This document shows, piece by piece, positions 1-8,746 of a stretch of DNA of 64,000 bases. The position numbers and the translations under genes were made by a program. The notes beneath the pieces are model-generated. The model was given only the letters and a program-made list of their open reading frames with translations, was not told the origin of the DNA and made no database searches. How positions within the stretch are numbered: the stretch's first letter is position 1; each line of letters starts with the position of its first letter. The stretch comes from Alcanivorax sp. 24 (GTDB lineage Bacteria; Pseudomonadota; Gammaproteobacteria; Pseudomonadales; Alcanivoracaceae): positions 1 to 64,000 of the forward strand of contig NZ_SNUA01000016.1 of NCBI RefSeq assembly GCF_004360225.1, written 5' to 3'.

Positions 1-1182
1 TGGGATACTCGCTTGCCAGCAAGCTTCCCACAGTGGCTTCGTGGCAGACCTGTGGGAGACCAGCTTGCTGGCGAGTTCCGGCCCTCTGGTGTTGGGATAT
101 TCGCTTGCCAGCAAGCTTCCCACAGCGACTTCGTGGCGGATCCGTGGGAGGCCCGCTTGCTGGCGAATTCCGGCCCTCTGGTGTTGGGATACTCGCTTGC
201 CAGCAAGCTTCCCACAGCGACTTCGTGGCGGACCTGTGGGAGACCAGCATGCTGGCGAGTTCCGGCCCTCTGGTGTTGGGATATTCACTTGCCAGCAAGC
301 TTCCCACAGCGACTTCGTGGCGGACCTGTGGGAGGCCAGCTTGCTGGCGAATTCCGGCCCTCTGGTGTTGGGATATTCGCTTGCCAGCAAGCTTCCCACA
401 GCGGCTTCGTGGCGGACCTGTGGGAGACCAGCATGCTGGCGAATTCCGGCTCTCTGGTGTTGGGATATTCGCTTGCCAGCAAGCTTCCCACAGCGGCTTC
501 GTGGCGGACCTGTGGGAGACCAGCTTGCTGGCGAGTTCCGGCCCTCTGGTGTTGGGATATTCACTTGCCAGCAAGCTTCCCACAGCGACTTCGTGGCGGA
601 CCTGTGGGAGACCAGCATGCTGGCGAGTTCCGGCCCTCTGGTGTTGGGATATTCACTTGCCAGCAAGCTTCCCACAGCGACTTCGTGGCGGACCTGTGGG
701 AGGCCAGCTTGCTGGCGAATTCCGGCCCTCTGGTGTTGGGATATTCGCTTGCCAGCAAGCTTCCCACAGCGGCTTCGTGGCGGACCTGTGGGAGACCAGC
801 ATGCTGGCGAATTCCGGCTCTCTGGTGTTGGGATATTCGCTTGCCAGCAAGCTTCCCACAGCGGCTTCGTGGCGGACCTGTGGGAGACCAGCTTGCTGGC
901 GAGTTCCGGCCCTCTGGTGTTGGGATATTCACTTGCCAGCAAGCTTCCCACAGCGACTTCGTGGCGGACCTGTGGGAGACCAGCATGCTGGCGAGTTCCG
1001 GCCCTCTGGTGTTGGGATATTCACTTGCCAGCAAGCTTCCCACAGCGACTTCGTGGCGGACCTGTGGGAGGCCAGCTTGCTGGCGAATTCCGGCCCTTTG
1101 GTGTTGGGATATTCGCTTGCCAGCAAGCTTCCCACAGCGGCTTCGTGGCGGACCTGTGGGAGACCAGCATGCTGGCGAATAG
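1..1182. repeat. Tandem REP array 1, 92-bp unit, about 13 copies
   Basis: The word GTTGGGATATTC recurs every 92 bp (for example near 91, 183, 275 and 367). Each unit holds two facing REP-like heads, CTTGCCAGCAAGCTTCCCAC and its near-complement GTGGGAGACCAGCTTGCTGG, so the unit is a REPIN/BIME-like palindromic pair. Units differ by few substitutions. A block repeats at a 368-bp (four-unit) period, for example around 285 and 653. Long reading frames cross the array in all three plus frames because the unit has few stops and 92 is not a multiple of three. I do not regard them as genes. Confidence 0.95.
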
Positions 1183-1311
1183 AGCGGCTTGGTAGCCCCT
1201 TCCGTTACAGACCCGTGTCCATGATTGAAGCGCCGTGGCCCGCCAAACCGCGATGAACCCTAAAAAGCGTTTTAGTGCTTGCCAGGGCGTTGGGTCTGGT
1301 TTTGCATTATC

Positions 1312-1395
1312 GGCGTCCGGCGTCCGGCGTCCGGCGTCCGGCGTCCGGCGTCCGGCGTCCGGCGTCCGGCGTCCGGCGTCCGGCGTCCGGCGTCC
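1312..1395. repeat. Perfect heptamer satellite (GGCGTCC)x12
   Basis: Twelve exact head-to-tail copies of GGCGTCC, directly after the sequence GGTTTTGCATTATC. The array ends 92 bp upstream of the htpG start codon. Read in frame it would give an ASGVRRP peptide repeat, which is not considered coding. Confidence 0.97.
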
Positions 1396-1487
1396 CAACA
1401 AACCGTGCCCCCTTGAAATCCTGGTCGCCAACCCTATTCTGCTCCTATCCCAAAACCGCACTCGACAACAAAACGGAGACCCCCTCG

Positions 1488-3380
1488 ATGAGCAGTGACC
1501 GCGAGACCCGTGGTTTTCAGGCGGAAGTGTCCCGCCTGTTGCATCTGATGATTCACTCCCTGTACAGCAACCGGGAAATTTTCCTGCGCGAACTGGTATC
1601 CAACGCCTCGGACGCCTGTGACAAGCTGCGTTTCGCCGCTCTGGATCACCCGGAATGGCTGGAGGAAGACCCCGAGCCGGCCATTGATCTGGCGGTGGAC
1701 GCCGACACCGGCACCCTGACCATCAGCGACAACGGCATTGGCATGAACCGCGAGGAAGTGGTGGAGAACCTCGGCACCATTGCCCGCTCCGGCACCGAGA
1801 AATTCCTGGCCAGTCTCACCGGTGATCAGAAGAAGGACGCGCAACTGATCGGCCAGTTCGGCGTCGGTTTCTATTCCGCGTTTATCGTCGCCGACAAGGT
1901 CACCGTGGAAAGCCGCCGGGCCGGAGATAGCGCGGAACAGGGGGTGCGCTGGGAAAGCGATGGTCAGGGCGAGTTCAGTGTGGAAACGCTGACGGTACCG
2001 CGCCGTGGCACCCGTATTACCCTGCATTTGCGTGACGACGCCAAGGACTTCGTCGACACCGGCAAGTTGCGCGGCATAGTACGGCAGTATTCTGACCACG
2101 TGGCCTTCCCGATCCGCATGGCGGTACCGGCCGGTGACGAGAAAGCCGGTGACGAGAAGGAGGAGGGCGCCACCGAGCTGGAAACCCTCAACTCCGCCAC
2201 CGCCCTGTGGCAGCGCCCCCGTCAGGAGATCAGCGACGACGAATACAAGAGCTTCTATCGTCATGTCAGCCATGACTTCCAGGATCCGCTGACCTGGAGT
2301 CACAACCGGGTGGAAGGCAACCTGGAGTACACCAGCCTGTTGTACGTACCGCCGCGGGCGCCGTTCGATCTGTACCACCGGGAAGCCAGCCGGGGGCTCA
2401 AGCTCTATGTTCAGCGCGTGTTCATCATGGACGACGCCGAGCAGTTCCTGCCCTTGTACCTGCGTTTCATCAAAGGCGTGGTGGACGCCCCGGGGCTGCC
2501 GCTGAATGTCAGCCGTGAGTTACTGCAGGACTATGGCCCGGTGCGCAAGATCCGCGCGGCGCTGACCAAGCGGGTACTGCAAATGCTGCGCAAACTCAGC
2601 GGCGACCAGGACGCTTACGATACCTTCTGGCAGCAGTTCGGCCAGGTGCTCAAGGAAGGGATCGGCGAGGACGGCGATAACCGCGAGGCCATAGCCGGTT
2701 TGCTGCGCTTTGCTTCCTCCACCTCGCCAACGCCAGGGAGCGTGGGGCTGGATGATTACATTGAACGCGCCGGTGAGGAAAACAAGCGCATTTACTATCT
2801 GCTGGGCGACAGCCTGAGTGCCGCGCGGAACAGCCCGCACCTGGAAGTGTTCCGCAAGAAAGGCGTCGAGGTGCTGCTGCTGGCCGAGCGGGTGGACGAA
2901 TGGATGATGGGCTTCCTTACCGAGTATAAGGGCCGCACCCTGGTCAACGCCGCCCGTGGTGAGCTGGACATGCCTGGAGACGACACCGACGAAGCGGAAC
3001 AGCCGAAGCAGGACGCACCGGTGCTGGGCCGTCTGGGCGAAGTGCTGAACGAGCAGGTGGAAGCGGTGCGCGCCACCGCGCGGCTGGTGGAATCCCCGGC
3101 CTGTCTGGTGCTCGGCGCCGACGAACTGGGCCCGCAGATGCGCATGATGCTGGAAGCCGCCGGCCAGCCGGTGCCGGAAAGCAAGCCGATCCTGGAGGTG
3201 AACCTGTCCCACCCGCTGATGCAACGCATGGCGGAACTGGAGGACAGCGATACCTTTGCCGAACTGGCTCAACTTCTGCTGGACCAGGCGCTGCTGGCGG
3301 AAGGGCAGTTGCCGAAGGACCCGGCGGCCACCGCGCGGCGCTTGAATCAACTGCTGCAGGATCGCGCGGAGAGGGCGTGA
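1488..3380 (+). CDS. htpG: Molecular chaperone HtpG (Hsp90 family)
   Basis: Cytosolic ATP-dependent Hsp90-type chaperone of 630 aa, the usual bacterial length. The N-terminal GHKL ATPase domain shows NASDA at residues 39-43, DNGIGM at 81-86 and the glycine-rich lid motif GQFGVGFYSAF at 122-132. Middle and C-terminal dimerisation domains follow without interruption. The ATG at 1488 is chosen because it sits behind an ACGGAG ribosome-binding site and gives the family start (MSSDRETRGF). The longer in-frame reading from 1275 would translate the heptamer satellite and is rejected. The gene stands alone, with repeat elements on both sides. Confidence 0.97.
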   Translation: MSSDRETRGFQAEVSRLLHLMIHSLYSNREIFLRELVSNASDACDKLRFAALDHPEWLEEDPEPAIDLAVDADTGTLTISDNGIGMNREEVVENLGTIARSGTEKFLASLTGDQKKDAQLIGQFGVGFYSAFIVADKVTVESRRAGDSAEQGVRWESDGQGEFSVETLTVPRRGTRITLHLRDDAKDFVDTGKLRGIVRQYSDHVAFPIRMAVPAGDEKAGDEKEEGATELETLNSATALWQRPRQEISDDEYKSFYRHVSHDFQDPLTWSHNRVEGNLEYTSLLYVPPRAPFDLYHREASRGLKLYVQRVFIMDDAEQFLPLYLRFIKGVVDAPGLPLNVSRELLQDYGPVRKIRAALTKRVLQMLRKLSGDQDAYDTFWQQFGQVLKEGIGEDGDNREAIAGLLRFASSTSPTPGSVGLDDYIERAGEENKRIYYLLGDSLSAARNSPHLEVFRKKGVEVLLLAERVDEWMMGFLTEYKGRTLVNAARGELDMPGDDTDEAEQPKQDAPVLGRLGEVLNEQVEAVRATARLVESPACLVLGADELGPQMRMMLEAAGQPVPESKPILEVNLSHPLMQRMAELEDSDTFAELAQLLLDQALLAEGQLPKDPAATARRLNQLLQDRAERA

Positions 3381-3443
3381 GAAAAGAGCGCCGGACGCCG
3401 GACGCTAAAGTCAAAACCCGGGGCTGCGGGCATTGCAGGAATA

Positions 3444-3468
3444 AAGAATTGCCGGGAGCAATTTTTAA
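3444..3468 (+). terminator. Hairpin plus T-tract behind htpG
   Basis: Stem AATTGC (3447-3452) and GCAATT (3458-3463), loop CGGGA, then TTT. It has the form of a rho-independent terminator and lies 65 nt after htpG, but it is part of the dispersed element module also found twice at 8327-8423. Confidence 0.5.
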
Positions 3469-3614
3469 CGTTGCTGTGCGACGGCCCGAAGGGTGACCGC
3501 CATGGACGGCGGTCATGAAAAGGTTCCTCGCGGTTTAGCGGGAAGGGTCGCTCCGGCGGGGGGCTCCCGTATTGCCCGGTTACCTCGAAGACCTCCCTTC
3601 AGAGGTGGCTACAG

Positions 3615-4211
3615 CGCCGCTGTGGGAAGCTTGCTGGCAAGCGAATCGCCAACGGCTCAGGGCATTCGCGGCCAAGCGGAGCGCCGCCCGGGCCGCTTCC
3701 CACAGCGGTTTCGTGGCATGATCCGTGGGAGGCCAGCTTGCTGGCGAATTCCGGCCCTCTGGTGTTGGGATATTCGCTTGCCAGCAAGCTTCCCACAGTG
3801 GCTTCGTGGCATGATCCGTGGGAGGCCAGCTTGCTGGCGAATTCCGGCCCTCTGGTGTTGGGATATTCGCTTGCCAGCAAGCTTCCCACAGCGGCTTCGT
3901 GGTAGATCCGTGGGAGACCAGCATGCTGGCGAATCCGGCCCTCCGGTGTTGGGATATTCGCTTGCCAGCAAGCTTCCCACAGCGGTTTCGTGGTAGATCC
4001 GTGGGAGACCAGCTTGCTGGCGAATTCCGGCCCTCTGGTGTTGGGATATTCGCTTGCCAGCAAGCTTCCCACAGTGGCTTCGTGGCATGATCCGTGGGAG
4101 GCCAGCTTGCTGGCGAGTTCCGGCCCTCTGGTGTTGGGATATTCGCTTGCCAGCAAGCTTCCCACAGCGGCTTCGTGGCATGATCCGTGGGAGACCGGCT
4201 TGCTGGCGAAT
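3615..4211. repeat. Tandem REP array 2, 91-93-bp units, about six copies
   Basis: Same unit family as array 1: GTTGGGATATTC recurs near 3764, 3857, 3948, 4039 and 4132. The first copy is atypical and carries the extended arm GGAGCGCCGCCCGGGCC also seen near 37915, 43980 and 58352. The spacing varies by one or two bases through small indels. Confidence 0.92.
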
Positions 4212-4451
4212 ACAGCGGCTTGATAGCCCCTTCCGTTACAGACCCGTGCCCATGATTGAAGCGCCGTGTCCCGCCAAACCGCGATGAACCAAAAAAAACG
4301 TTTTAGTGCTTGCCAGGGCGTTGGGTCTGGTTTTGCATTATCGGCGTCCGGCGAGCACCCGATGGTGGAAAGATCCGGCCCAGGCTCTTATGATGCCGGA
4401 AATTCGCGGCTTGGGCCCTGGGCCCGCGCCGCCGGACAAAGGATGCCCTGC

Positions 4452-5477
4452 ATGACGCAACATACGGCGGCCATTCTCGGTGGTGGCAGCTTCGGTACCG
4501 CCATGGCCAGTATCCTGGCGGAAAACGGCCACGACACCCGGCTCTGGGTGCGTGATCCGGAAACCGCCGCGGCCATCAATGAGGATCGCGAGAACCCGCG
4601 CTACCTGCCAGGGCAGGCCCTGCCGGCCGGAGTGGTGGCTTCCGAGAGCCTGGAAGAGGTGCTCAAGGGCGCTGATCTGGTGTTCGTCGCGGTCCCCAGC
4701 AGCGCCTTTGTCGAGGTCCTGGGCCAGGCCCGCCACTGGGTGCCGGACGGTACCATCGTGGTCAGCTGCACCAAGGGTATCCTGGAGGATGGCTTCCTGC
4801 TGATGAGCCAGGTGTTGCAGCGGGAATGGCCGCACACCCGGGTCGGCGTGCTCAGCGGCCCGAATCTGGCACGCGAGATCGTCGAGCGCAAGTTCACCGG
4901 TACCGTTATCGCCAGTGGCGATGAGCAACTGCGCGGCACTATCCAGAAAGCCCTGAGCTGCGATTACTTCCGCGTCTACGACAACCCGGACCTGTACGGC
5001 GTGGAGCTGGGCGGGGCGCTCAAGAACATCTACGCGGTGGCGTCCGGCATGGCGGCGGCCATTGGTGTCGGCGAGAACAGCCGCAGTTTCATGCTGACCC
5101 GGGCCCTGGCGGAGATGAGCCGCTTCGCCGTGGGATTGGGCGCCAATCCGCTGACCTTCCTGGGGCTGGCCGGGGTGGGCGATCTGATCGCCACCTGTTC
5201 CTCGTCGTTGTCCCGCAATTACCGGGTTGGTTACGAGTTGGGGCAGGGCAAGTCGCTGGAGCAGGCGGTGGCGGATCTGGGACAGACCGCGGAAGGGATC
5301 AACACCATCAAGCTGGTGGCGGAGCGGGCCAGGGAGCTGCAGGTTTACATGCCACTGGCCACGGCGCTCTACGACATTATTTACGATCATCAGCCGCTGG
5401 AGACCATGGTGATACGGCTGATGAGTGGCGAACACAAACACGATGTGGAATTCAGTTTCCACGGAGCCTCGTCTTGA
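4452..5477 (+). CDS. gpsA: Glycerol-3-phosphate dehydrogenase [NAD(P)+]
   Basis: Reduces dihydroxyacetone phosphate to sn-glycerol-3-phosphate for phospholipid synthesis in the cytosol. The 341-aa product begins with a Rossmann fold, GGGSFG at residues 10-15. It carries the conserved substrate-domain segment [17 protein letters not shown], which holds the catalytic lysine, and ends with the EHKHDVEF segment. The ATG at 4452 follows AAAGGA at a suitable distance. An ATG three codons upstream (4443) is possible but less well placed. The stop overlaps the start of sixA (TTGA), so the two genes are translationally coupled. Confidence 0.96.
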   Translation: MTQHTAAILGGGSFGTAMASILAENGHDTRLWVRDPETAAAINEDRENPRYLPGQALPAGVVASESLEEVLKGADLVFVAVPSSAFVEVLGQARHWVPDGTIVVSCTKGILEDGFLLMSQVLQREWPHTRVGVLSGPNLAREIVERKFTGTVIASGDEQLRGTIQKALSCDYFRVYDNPDLYGVELGGALKNIYAVASGMAAAIGVGENSRSFMLTRALAEMSRFAVGLGANPLTFLGLAGVGDLIATCSSSLSRNYRVGYELGQGKSLEQAVADLGQTAEGINTIKLVAERARELQVYMPLATALYDIIYDHQPLETMVIRLMSGEHKHDVEFSFHGASS

Positions 5478-5944
5478 GAGTTTACCTGTGCCGTCATGGT
5501 GAAGCGGTGGCCAAGGCCCCCACTGACGCGGAGCGTCCGCTGACCGAAAGGGGCCGGGCGGAAGTCTTGTCCCTGTGGCAAACCTTGCGTGAGGAGGGGG
5601 TAAACGTGGGGCGGCTGGTGGCCAGCCCCTACCGGCGCGCGCAGCAGACCGCGTTGTGCATCGCGCAGGCGTTTGGCGGCATGGAGCAGGAATCCTGCGG
5701 TTACCTGGTGCCGGAGGCCCAGCCGGAGCGGTTTCTGGAATGGCTGATGCTGCAGCCCGAGCAGGAAGACCTGGTATTGGTCAGCCACATGCCCCTGGTG
5801 TCCTTGCTCACCGCCACCTGGATTGGCGAGCCGTGCTCCCGTCCGGCGTTCCGGGTCGGCTCGGTGGCGGCGCTGGATGTGGACGTGGCCGCCGCCAATG
5901 GCGCCCGCCTGCTGTGGCTGCGAGGGCCGCAACGGCCCTGCTGA
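5474..5944 (+). CDS. sixA: Phosphohistidine phosphatase SixA
   Basis: Histidine-phosphatase superfamily protein of 156 aa. The catalytic RHG motif is at residues 7-9, and an SHMPLV segment with the second conserved histidine lies towards the C-terminus. SixA removes phosphate from histidine phosphotransfer domains. The start is a TTG overlapping the gpsA stop by four bases. No ATG lies nearby, and the RHG motif needs this start to keep the usual short N-terminal strand. Confidence 0.9.
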   Translation: MRVYLCRHGEAVAKAPTDAERPLTERGRAEVLSLWQTLREEGVNVGRLVASPYRRAQQTALCIAQAFGGMEQESCGYLVPEAQPERFLEWLMLQPEQEDLVLVSHMPLVSLLTATWIGEPCSRPAFRVGSVAALDVDVAAANGARLLWLRGPQRPC

Positions 5945-5950
5945 CAATTC

Positions 5951-6114
5951 CCCACCAGGCAGCTTCCCTCAGAGAAGGACTACAAAACTGCTGAGGGAAG
6001 CTGGCTTGCAAGCGAATATTGCCAACGGCAGGGAAAACAATTCGCTGCCAAGGCAGCTTCCCACAGAGAAGAGCTACGAAGCCGCTGTGGGAGCTTGCTT
6101 GCAAGCGAATATCC
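5951..6114. repeat. Two REPIN-like palindromes between convergent genes
   Basis: Two head-to-head REP pairs sit in tandem: 5953-6016 (a variant with TTCCCTCAG/CTGAGGGAA) and 6039-6110 (TTCGCTGCC...GCTTCCCAC and GTGGGAGCTTGCTTGCAAGC). They fill the space between sixA and the minus-strand membrane protein gene. Confidence 0.85.
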
Positions 6115-6179
6115 CAAACACCGGGAAACCGATTAAAACCCAGAGGCAGTAGCGGCCGATCAACCGGGACTCGCTTCCA

Positions 6180-7271
6180 TTACTGTCCGGCTTTCCGTTC
6201 GCGCCTCTCACGGCGCGCTTTGCGGGCTTCTTGTCGGCGTTTCTCCTCGAGCATGCGCTCATCCGCTTCCTCGTGCTTCCAGTGCTGCACGGCGATTTGC
6301 GCCTTCACTTCCTCGAGAATATCGAGCAGAGTTTCGCGTAGCAGCGTATTCAACTGCTGCTGTTGGCCGCCGCTGGCGGTACGGATCAGGTCGTTGATCA
6401 GGTGGTCCAGCCGTTCGCGGTTGGCTGGCGCGCTGATGTCCTCCACCAACTGATCCACCAGCGCGTCCCCGGCATCACGCACGGTATCGCCAAGCAGGGC
6501 GACGGCCCGGGGACCGGCCACCGGGATCGCCGCCAGCCGGCGGCCCGCCGGGGTGCGGTTCACCGCCTCATTGGTGAGATGGCTGAGATAATCACCAAGC
6601 TGGTCCCGGTATTGATCGTGACTGCGCCGGGTGGCGTCGGCGATGCGCCCGCCGAGATAGTCCACCAGTTCGTCACGGCGTGGCAGCAGCACATCCTGTT
6701 CGATGCGATGCATCAACTGGCCGCCGCTGACGATCTCCCGCTGGGCGCCTTCCAGAATGTTGATCACCACCCGGTCGGAAATCTCCTCCACCAGGATCCG
6801 GTAATACTTGAGCACGGTGCGGCCCAGATAGGTCTCGGTGAAGTCCACCACGCCCCGCTTTTGCAGCCGGTACATGAGACTGATCACACGCAGAATCCGC
6901 AGCCAGCGGAAGCTGCCCACCGGGATGCAGCCGAGCAGATCGTACCAATGCGCGAACGGGTAAAAGAACCAGCGGTGGTAGGTGCGCCGGCCGATGGCGA
7001 AGCCCCAGCGGATCACGAATTCAGTGAGGAAAACCGCCACGAACCAAAGGTCGATCTCGAGGAAGTTGGCGTGCACGGTGTCCCGGTAGAAGCCGAAAAA
7101 CGCCGGCGACAGGAATTGCAGGAACTCCTGCACGGCGGGAATGCGGAACAGCCAGTCGAACAGAATCAGCCCCAGATTGAGCAGGATCAGGCCGATCATC
7201 GCCAGATCGACCAGATAGCCCAGACTGTCCAGGTCCAGGCGCAGCCGTTTCAGGTTCAGACGTACATTCAT
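6180..7271 (-). CDS. Ion-channel-like membrane protein with voltage-sensor-like segment
   Basis: A 363-aa inner-membrane protein. Hydrophobic helices lie at about residues 21-40 and 75-92. An arginine-spaced segment [20 protein letters not shown] (121-140) resembles an S4 voltage sensor. The rest is a long cytoplasmic part ending in a highly charged E/R/K-rich helix. I see no obvious K+ or Na+ selectivity filter, so channel activity is a guess from the N-terminal third. The start at 7271 overlaps the xthA stop (ATGA), meaning coupled translation after xthA. Confidence 0.6.
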   Translation of the reverse strand: MNVRLNLKRLRLDLDSLGYLVDLAMIGLILLNLGLILFDWLFRIPAVQEFLQFLSPAFFGFYRDTVHANFLEIDLWFVAVFLTEFVIRWGFAIGRRTYHRWFFYPFAHWYDLLGCIPVGSFRWLRILRVISLMYRLQKRGVVDFTETYLGRTVLKYYRILVEEISDRVVINILEGAQREIVSGGQLMHRIEQDVLLPRRDELVDYLGGRIADATRRSHDQYRDQLGDYLSHLTNEAVNRTPAGRRLAAIPVAGPRAVALLGDTVRDAGDALVDQLVEDISAPANRERLDHLINDLIRTASGGQQQQLNTLLRETLLDILEEVKAQIAVQHWKHEEADERMLEEKRRQEARKARRERRERKAGQ

Positions 7272-8089
7272 GAGATCGGATCGAAGCGGCTCCACACCGG
7301 GCAGTGGTCGGAGGGTTTCTCCATGGCGCGGATATCGTAATCCACGCCGCTGTCCTTGAGCTTGTCGAGCAGTGGCCGGGTGGCCAGAAGAGTATCGATG
7401 CGCAGACCCCGGCGCGGATCACGATGGAAGCCCTTGGAGCGGTAATCGAACCAGGAGAACACATCGTTGGTCTCGGGGTTCAAATGGCGGAAAGTGTCCA
7501 CCAGGCCCCAGTCCACCAGCCGCTGCCACCATTCACGCTCTTCCGGCAGGAAGCTGGTCTTGCCTTCGCGCAGCCAGCGCTTGCGGTTGTCCTCGCCGAT
7601 GCCGATATCGAGATCGGTGGAGGAGATATTGAAATCGCCCATGATCACCAGTTGTTCGTCCGGCTTGTGTTCGTTCTCAAGATACCGTTGCAGATCCTCG
7701 TAGAACTTCTGTTTGGCCGGGAACTTGGTCGGGTGGGAGCGATTCTCGCCCTGAGGAAAATAGCCGTTCAGCACCGTCACCGGAGCGCCATCGTGATCTT
7801 GCAGACGGCCGATGATCATGCGTCTTTGCGCGTCCTCGTCATCGCCGGGAAAACCGTAGCGGATATCCGCCAACGGCTCACGGGTAATCAGGGCGACGCC
7901 GTAATGCCCCTTCTGACCAAAATAATAGGGGTGATAACCCATGTCCCGCACCGCCTGTTCAGGAAACTCGCTGTCCTGCACTTTGGTTTCCTGCAGACCG
8001 ATCAGCGCCGGCTGGTACTTATTGATCACCGCTTCCAACTGATGCAGCCGGGCGCGAATACCGTTGATGTTGAAAGAAATCAGAGTCAT
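7268..8089 (-). CDS. xthA: Exodeoxyribonuclease III
   Basis: AP endonuclease and 3'-5' exonuclease of base-excision repair, 273 aa, close to the E. coli enzyme in length. Visible motifs are NINGIRAR near the N-terminus, LQETK with the metal-binding Glu at residue 34, GDFNI, and the C-terminal SDHCPVW with the catalytic Asp-His pair. The ATG at 8089 gives the canonical N-terminus ([14 protein letters not shown]). Upstream in-frame codons are ignored. The downstream membrane protein gene overlaps by four bases. Confidence 0.95.
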   Translation of the reverse strand: MTLISFNINGIRARLHQLEAVINKYQPALIGLQETKVQDSEFPEQAVRDMGYHPYYFGQKGHYGVALITREPLADIRYGFPGDDEDAQRRMIIGRLQDHDGAPVTVLNGYFPQGENRSHPTKFPAKQKFYEDLQRYLENEHKPDEQLVIMGDFNISSTDLDIGIGEDNRKRWLREGKTSFLPEEREWWQRLVDWGLVDTFRHLNPETNDVFSWFDYRSKGFHRDPRRGLRIDTLLATRPLLDKLKDSGVDYDIRAMEKPSDHCPVWSRFDPIS

Positions 8090-8177
8090 GCCTTTTCCTC
8101 GGATCGTTACTCGGCCGCTGGCGGCCGTCGGCCATCGGGGCATTGTACACGAGCGGACGGGCGTTGCGCCGGGTGCT

Positions 8178-8289
8178 AGACGTCGGACGCCAGACGCCAG
8201 ACGCCAGACGCCAGACGCCAGACGCTAGACGCTAGACGCTAGACGCTAGACGCTAGACGCTAGACGCTAGACGCTAGACGCTAGACGCT
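8178..8289. repeat. Heptamer satellite, 16 copies of AGACGCY type
   Basis: The copies are AGACGTC, GGACGCC, then runs of AGACGCC and finally AGACGCT. The order is a gradient of variants rather than random mixing, as expected from slippage or unequal exchange. The consensus is the reverse complement of the GGCGTCC satellite with one changed base. Confidence 0.93.
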
Positions 8290-8326
8290 AAAGTCAAAAC
8301 CTGGGGCTGCGGGCATTGCGGAAATA

Positions 8327-8349
8327 AAAAATTGCCGGGAGCAATTTTT
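8327..8349. terminator. Perfect 9-bp hairpin with T-tract (first copy)
   Basis: AAAAATTGC, loop CGGGA, GCAATTTTT. It is symmetrical, so it could terminate in either direction. The second copy lies 74 bp further on. It belongs to the dispersed element module. Confidence 0.55.
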
Positions 8350-8400
8350 AACGTTGCTCGGCGACGGCCCGAAGGGTGACCGCCATGGACGGCGGTCATA

Positions 8401-8423
8401 AAAAATTGCCGGGAGCAATTTTT
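8401..8423. terminator. Perfect 9-bp hairpin with T-tract (second copy)
   Basis: Same hairpin as at 8327-8349, inside a 74-bp tandem duplication. Each copy is followed by a second palindrome, GACCGCC-ATGGAC-GGCGGTC. Confidence 0.55.
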
Positions 8424-8524
8424 AACGTTGCTCGGCGACGGCCCGAAGGGTGACCGCCATGGACGGCGGTCATAAAAAAGCGTTTTAGTGCTTGCCAGGG
8501 CGTTGTGTCTGGTTTTGCATTATC

Positions 8525-8643
8525 GGCGTCCGGCGTCCGGCGTCCGGCGTCCGGCGTCCGGCGTCCGGCGTCCGGCGTCCGGCGTCCGGCGTCCGGCGTC
8601 CGGCGTCCGGCGTCCGGCGTCCGGCGTCCGGCGTCCGGCGTCC
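8525..8643. repeat. Perfect heptamer satellite (GGCGTCC)x17
   Basis: Seventeen exact copies without a single variant, ending 103 bp upstream of the start codon at 8747. Compare 12 copies at 1312 and 16 at 23355. Confidence 0.97.
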
Positions 8644-8746
8644 GGCTGACCGAATTCGCCCCCCATGATGTCGTAATCGGTCCATGTGTTTCCCGGCCGG
8701 TGTGGCTATGATGTCCGGCTTTCCACGCTGGTTCTGAGGTTCATGC

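Larger units (their letters stand above)
1..1395. mobile_element. Composite repeat element A (left part outside the window)
   Basis: From left to right the element holds a 92-bp tandem REP array (1-1182), a conserved right-hand module (about 1188-1311) and a perfect heptamer satellite (1312-1395). The same right-hand module recurs at 4203-4345 and 23228-23354, and its last part also at 8480-8524, each time followed by GGCGTCC. This recurrence is what defines the element. No transposase is visible. The mobile nature is inferred from dispersal and modular structure. Confidence 0.5.
3389..4352. mobile_element. Composite repeat element B
   Basis: The left end has two GGACGCC-type heptamers followed by GCTAAAGTCAAAACC (3403-3417). 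Next comes a hairpin module (3440-3520) with AATTGC-CGGGA-GCAATT and GACCGCC/GGCGGTC palindromes. A REP array (about 3615-4211) follows, then the conserved right module ending in GGTTTTGCATTATC and a single GGCGTCC. The two ends are imperfect inverted repeats of each other (GCTAAAGTCAAAACC against the complement of GGTTTTGCATTATC). The element fills nearly all of the htpG-gpsA gap. Confidence 0.55.
8178..8643. mobile_element. Composite repeat element C (no REP array)
   Basis: Sixteen heptamers on the left (mostly AGACGCC then AGACGCT, 8178-8289) run into AAGTCAAAACC. Two tandem copies of the hairpin module follow (about 8310-8400 and 8401-8475), then the right end ending in GGTTTTGCATTATC, and a 17-copy GGCGTCC satellite (8525-8643). 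It has the same ends as elements B and D but lacks any REP unit, which makes it the simplest member. It occupies most of the 657-bp gap between xthA and the next gene. Confidence 0.6.

Noticed and set aside
13-1256. Three long overlapping plus-strand reading frames (384-407 aa) across array 1 and several minus-strand ones
   Set aside because: All frames are open at once because the repeat unit has few stops. The peptides are frame-permuted versions of the same repeat and no start or ribosome-binding site is consistent.
1275-1487. N-terminal extension of htpG through the heptamer satellite
   Set aside because: Hsp90 starts at the ATG at 1488 with a ribosome-binding site. The extension is ASGVRRP repeats created by the satellite.
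3444-3468. Dedicated htpG terminator
   Set aside because: Kept only as terminator-like: the hairpin belongs to the dispersed element module found twice at 8327-8423 and is not specific to htpG.
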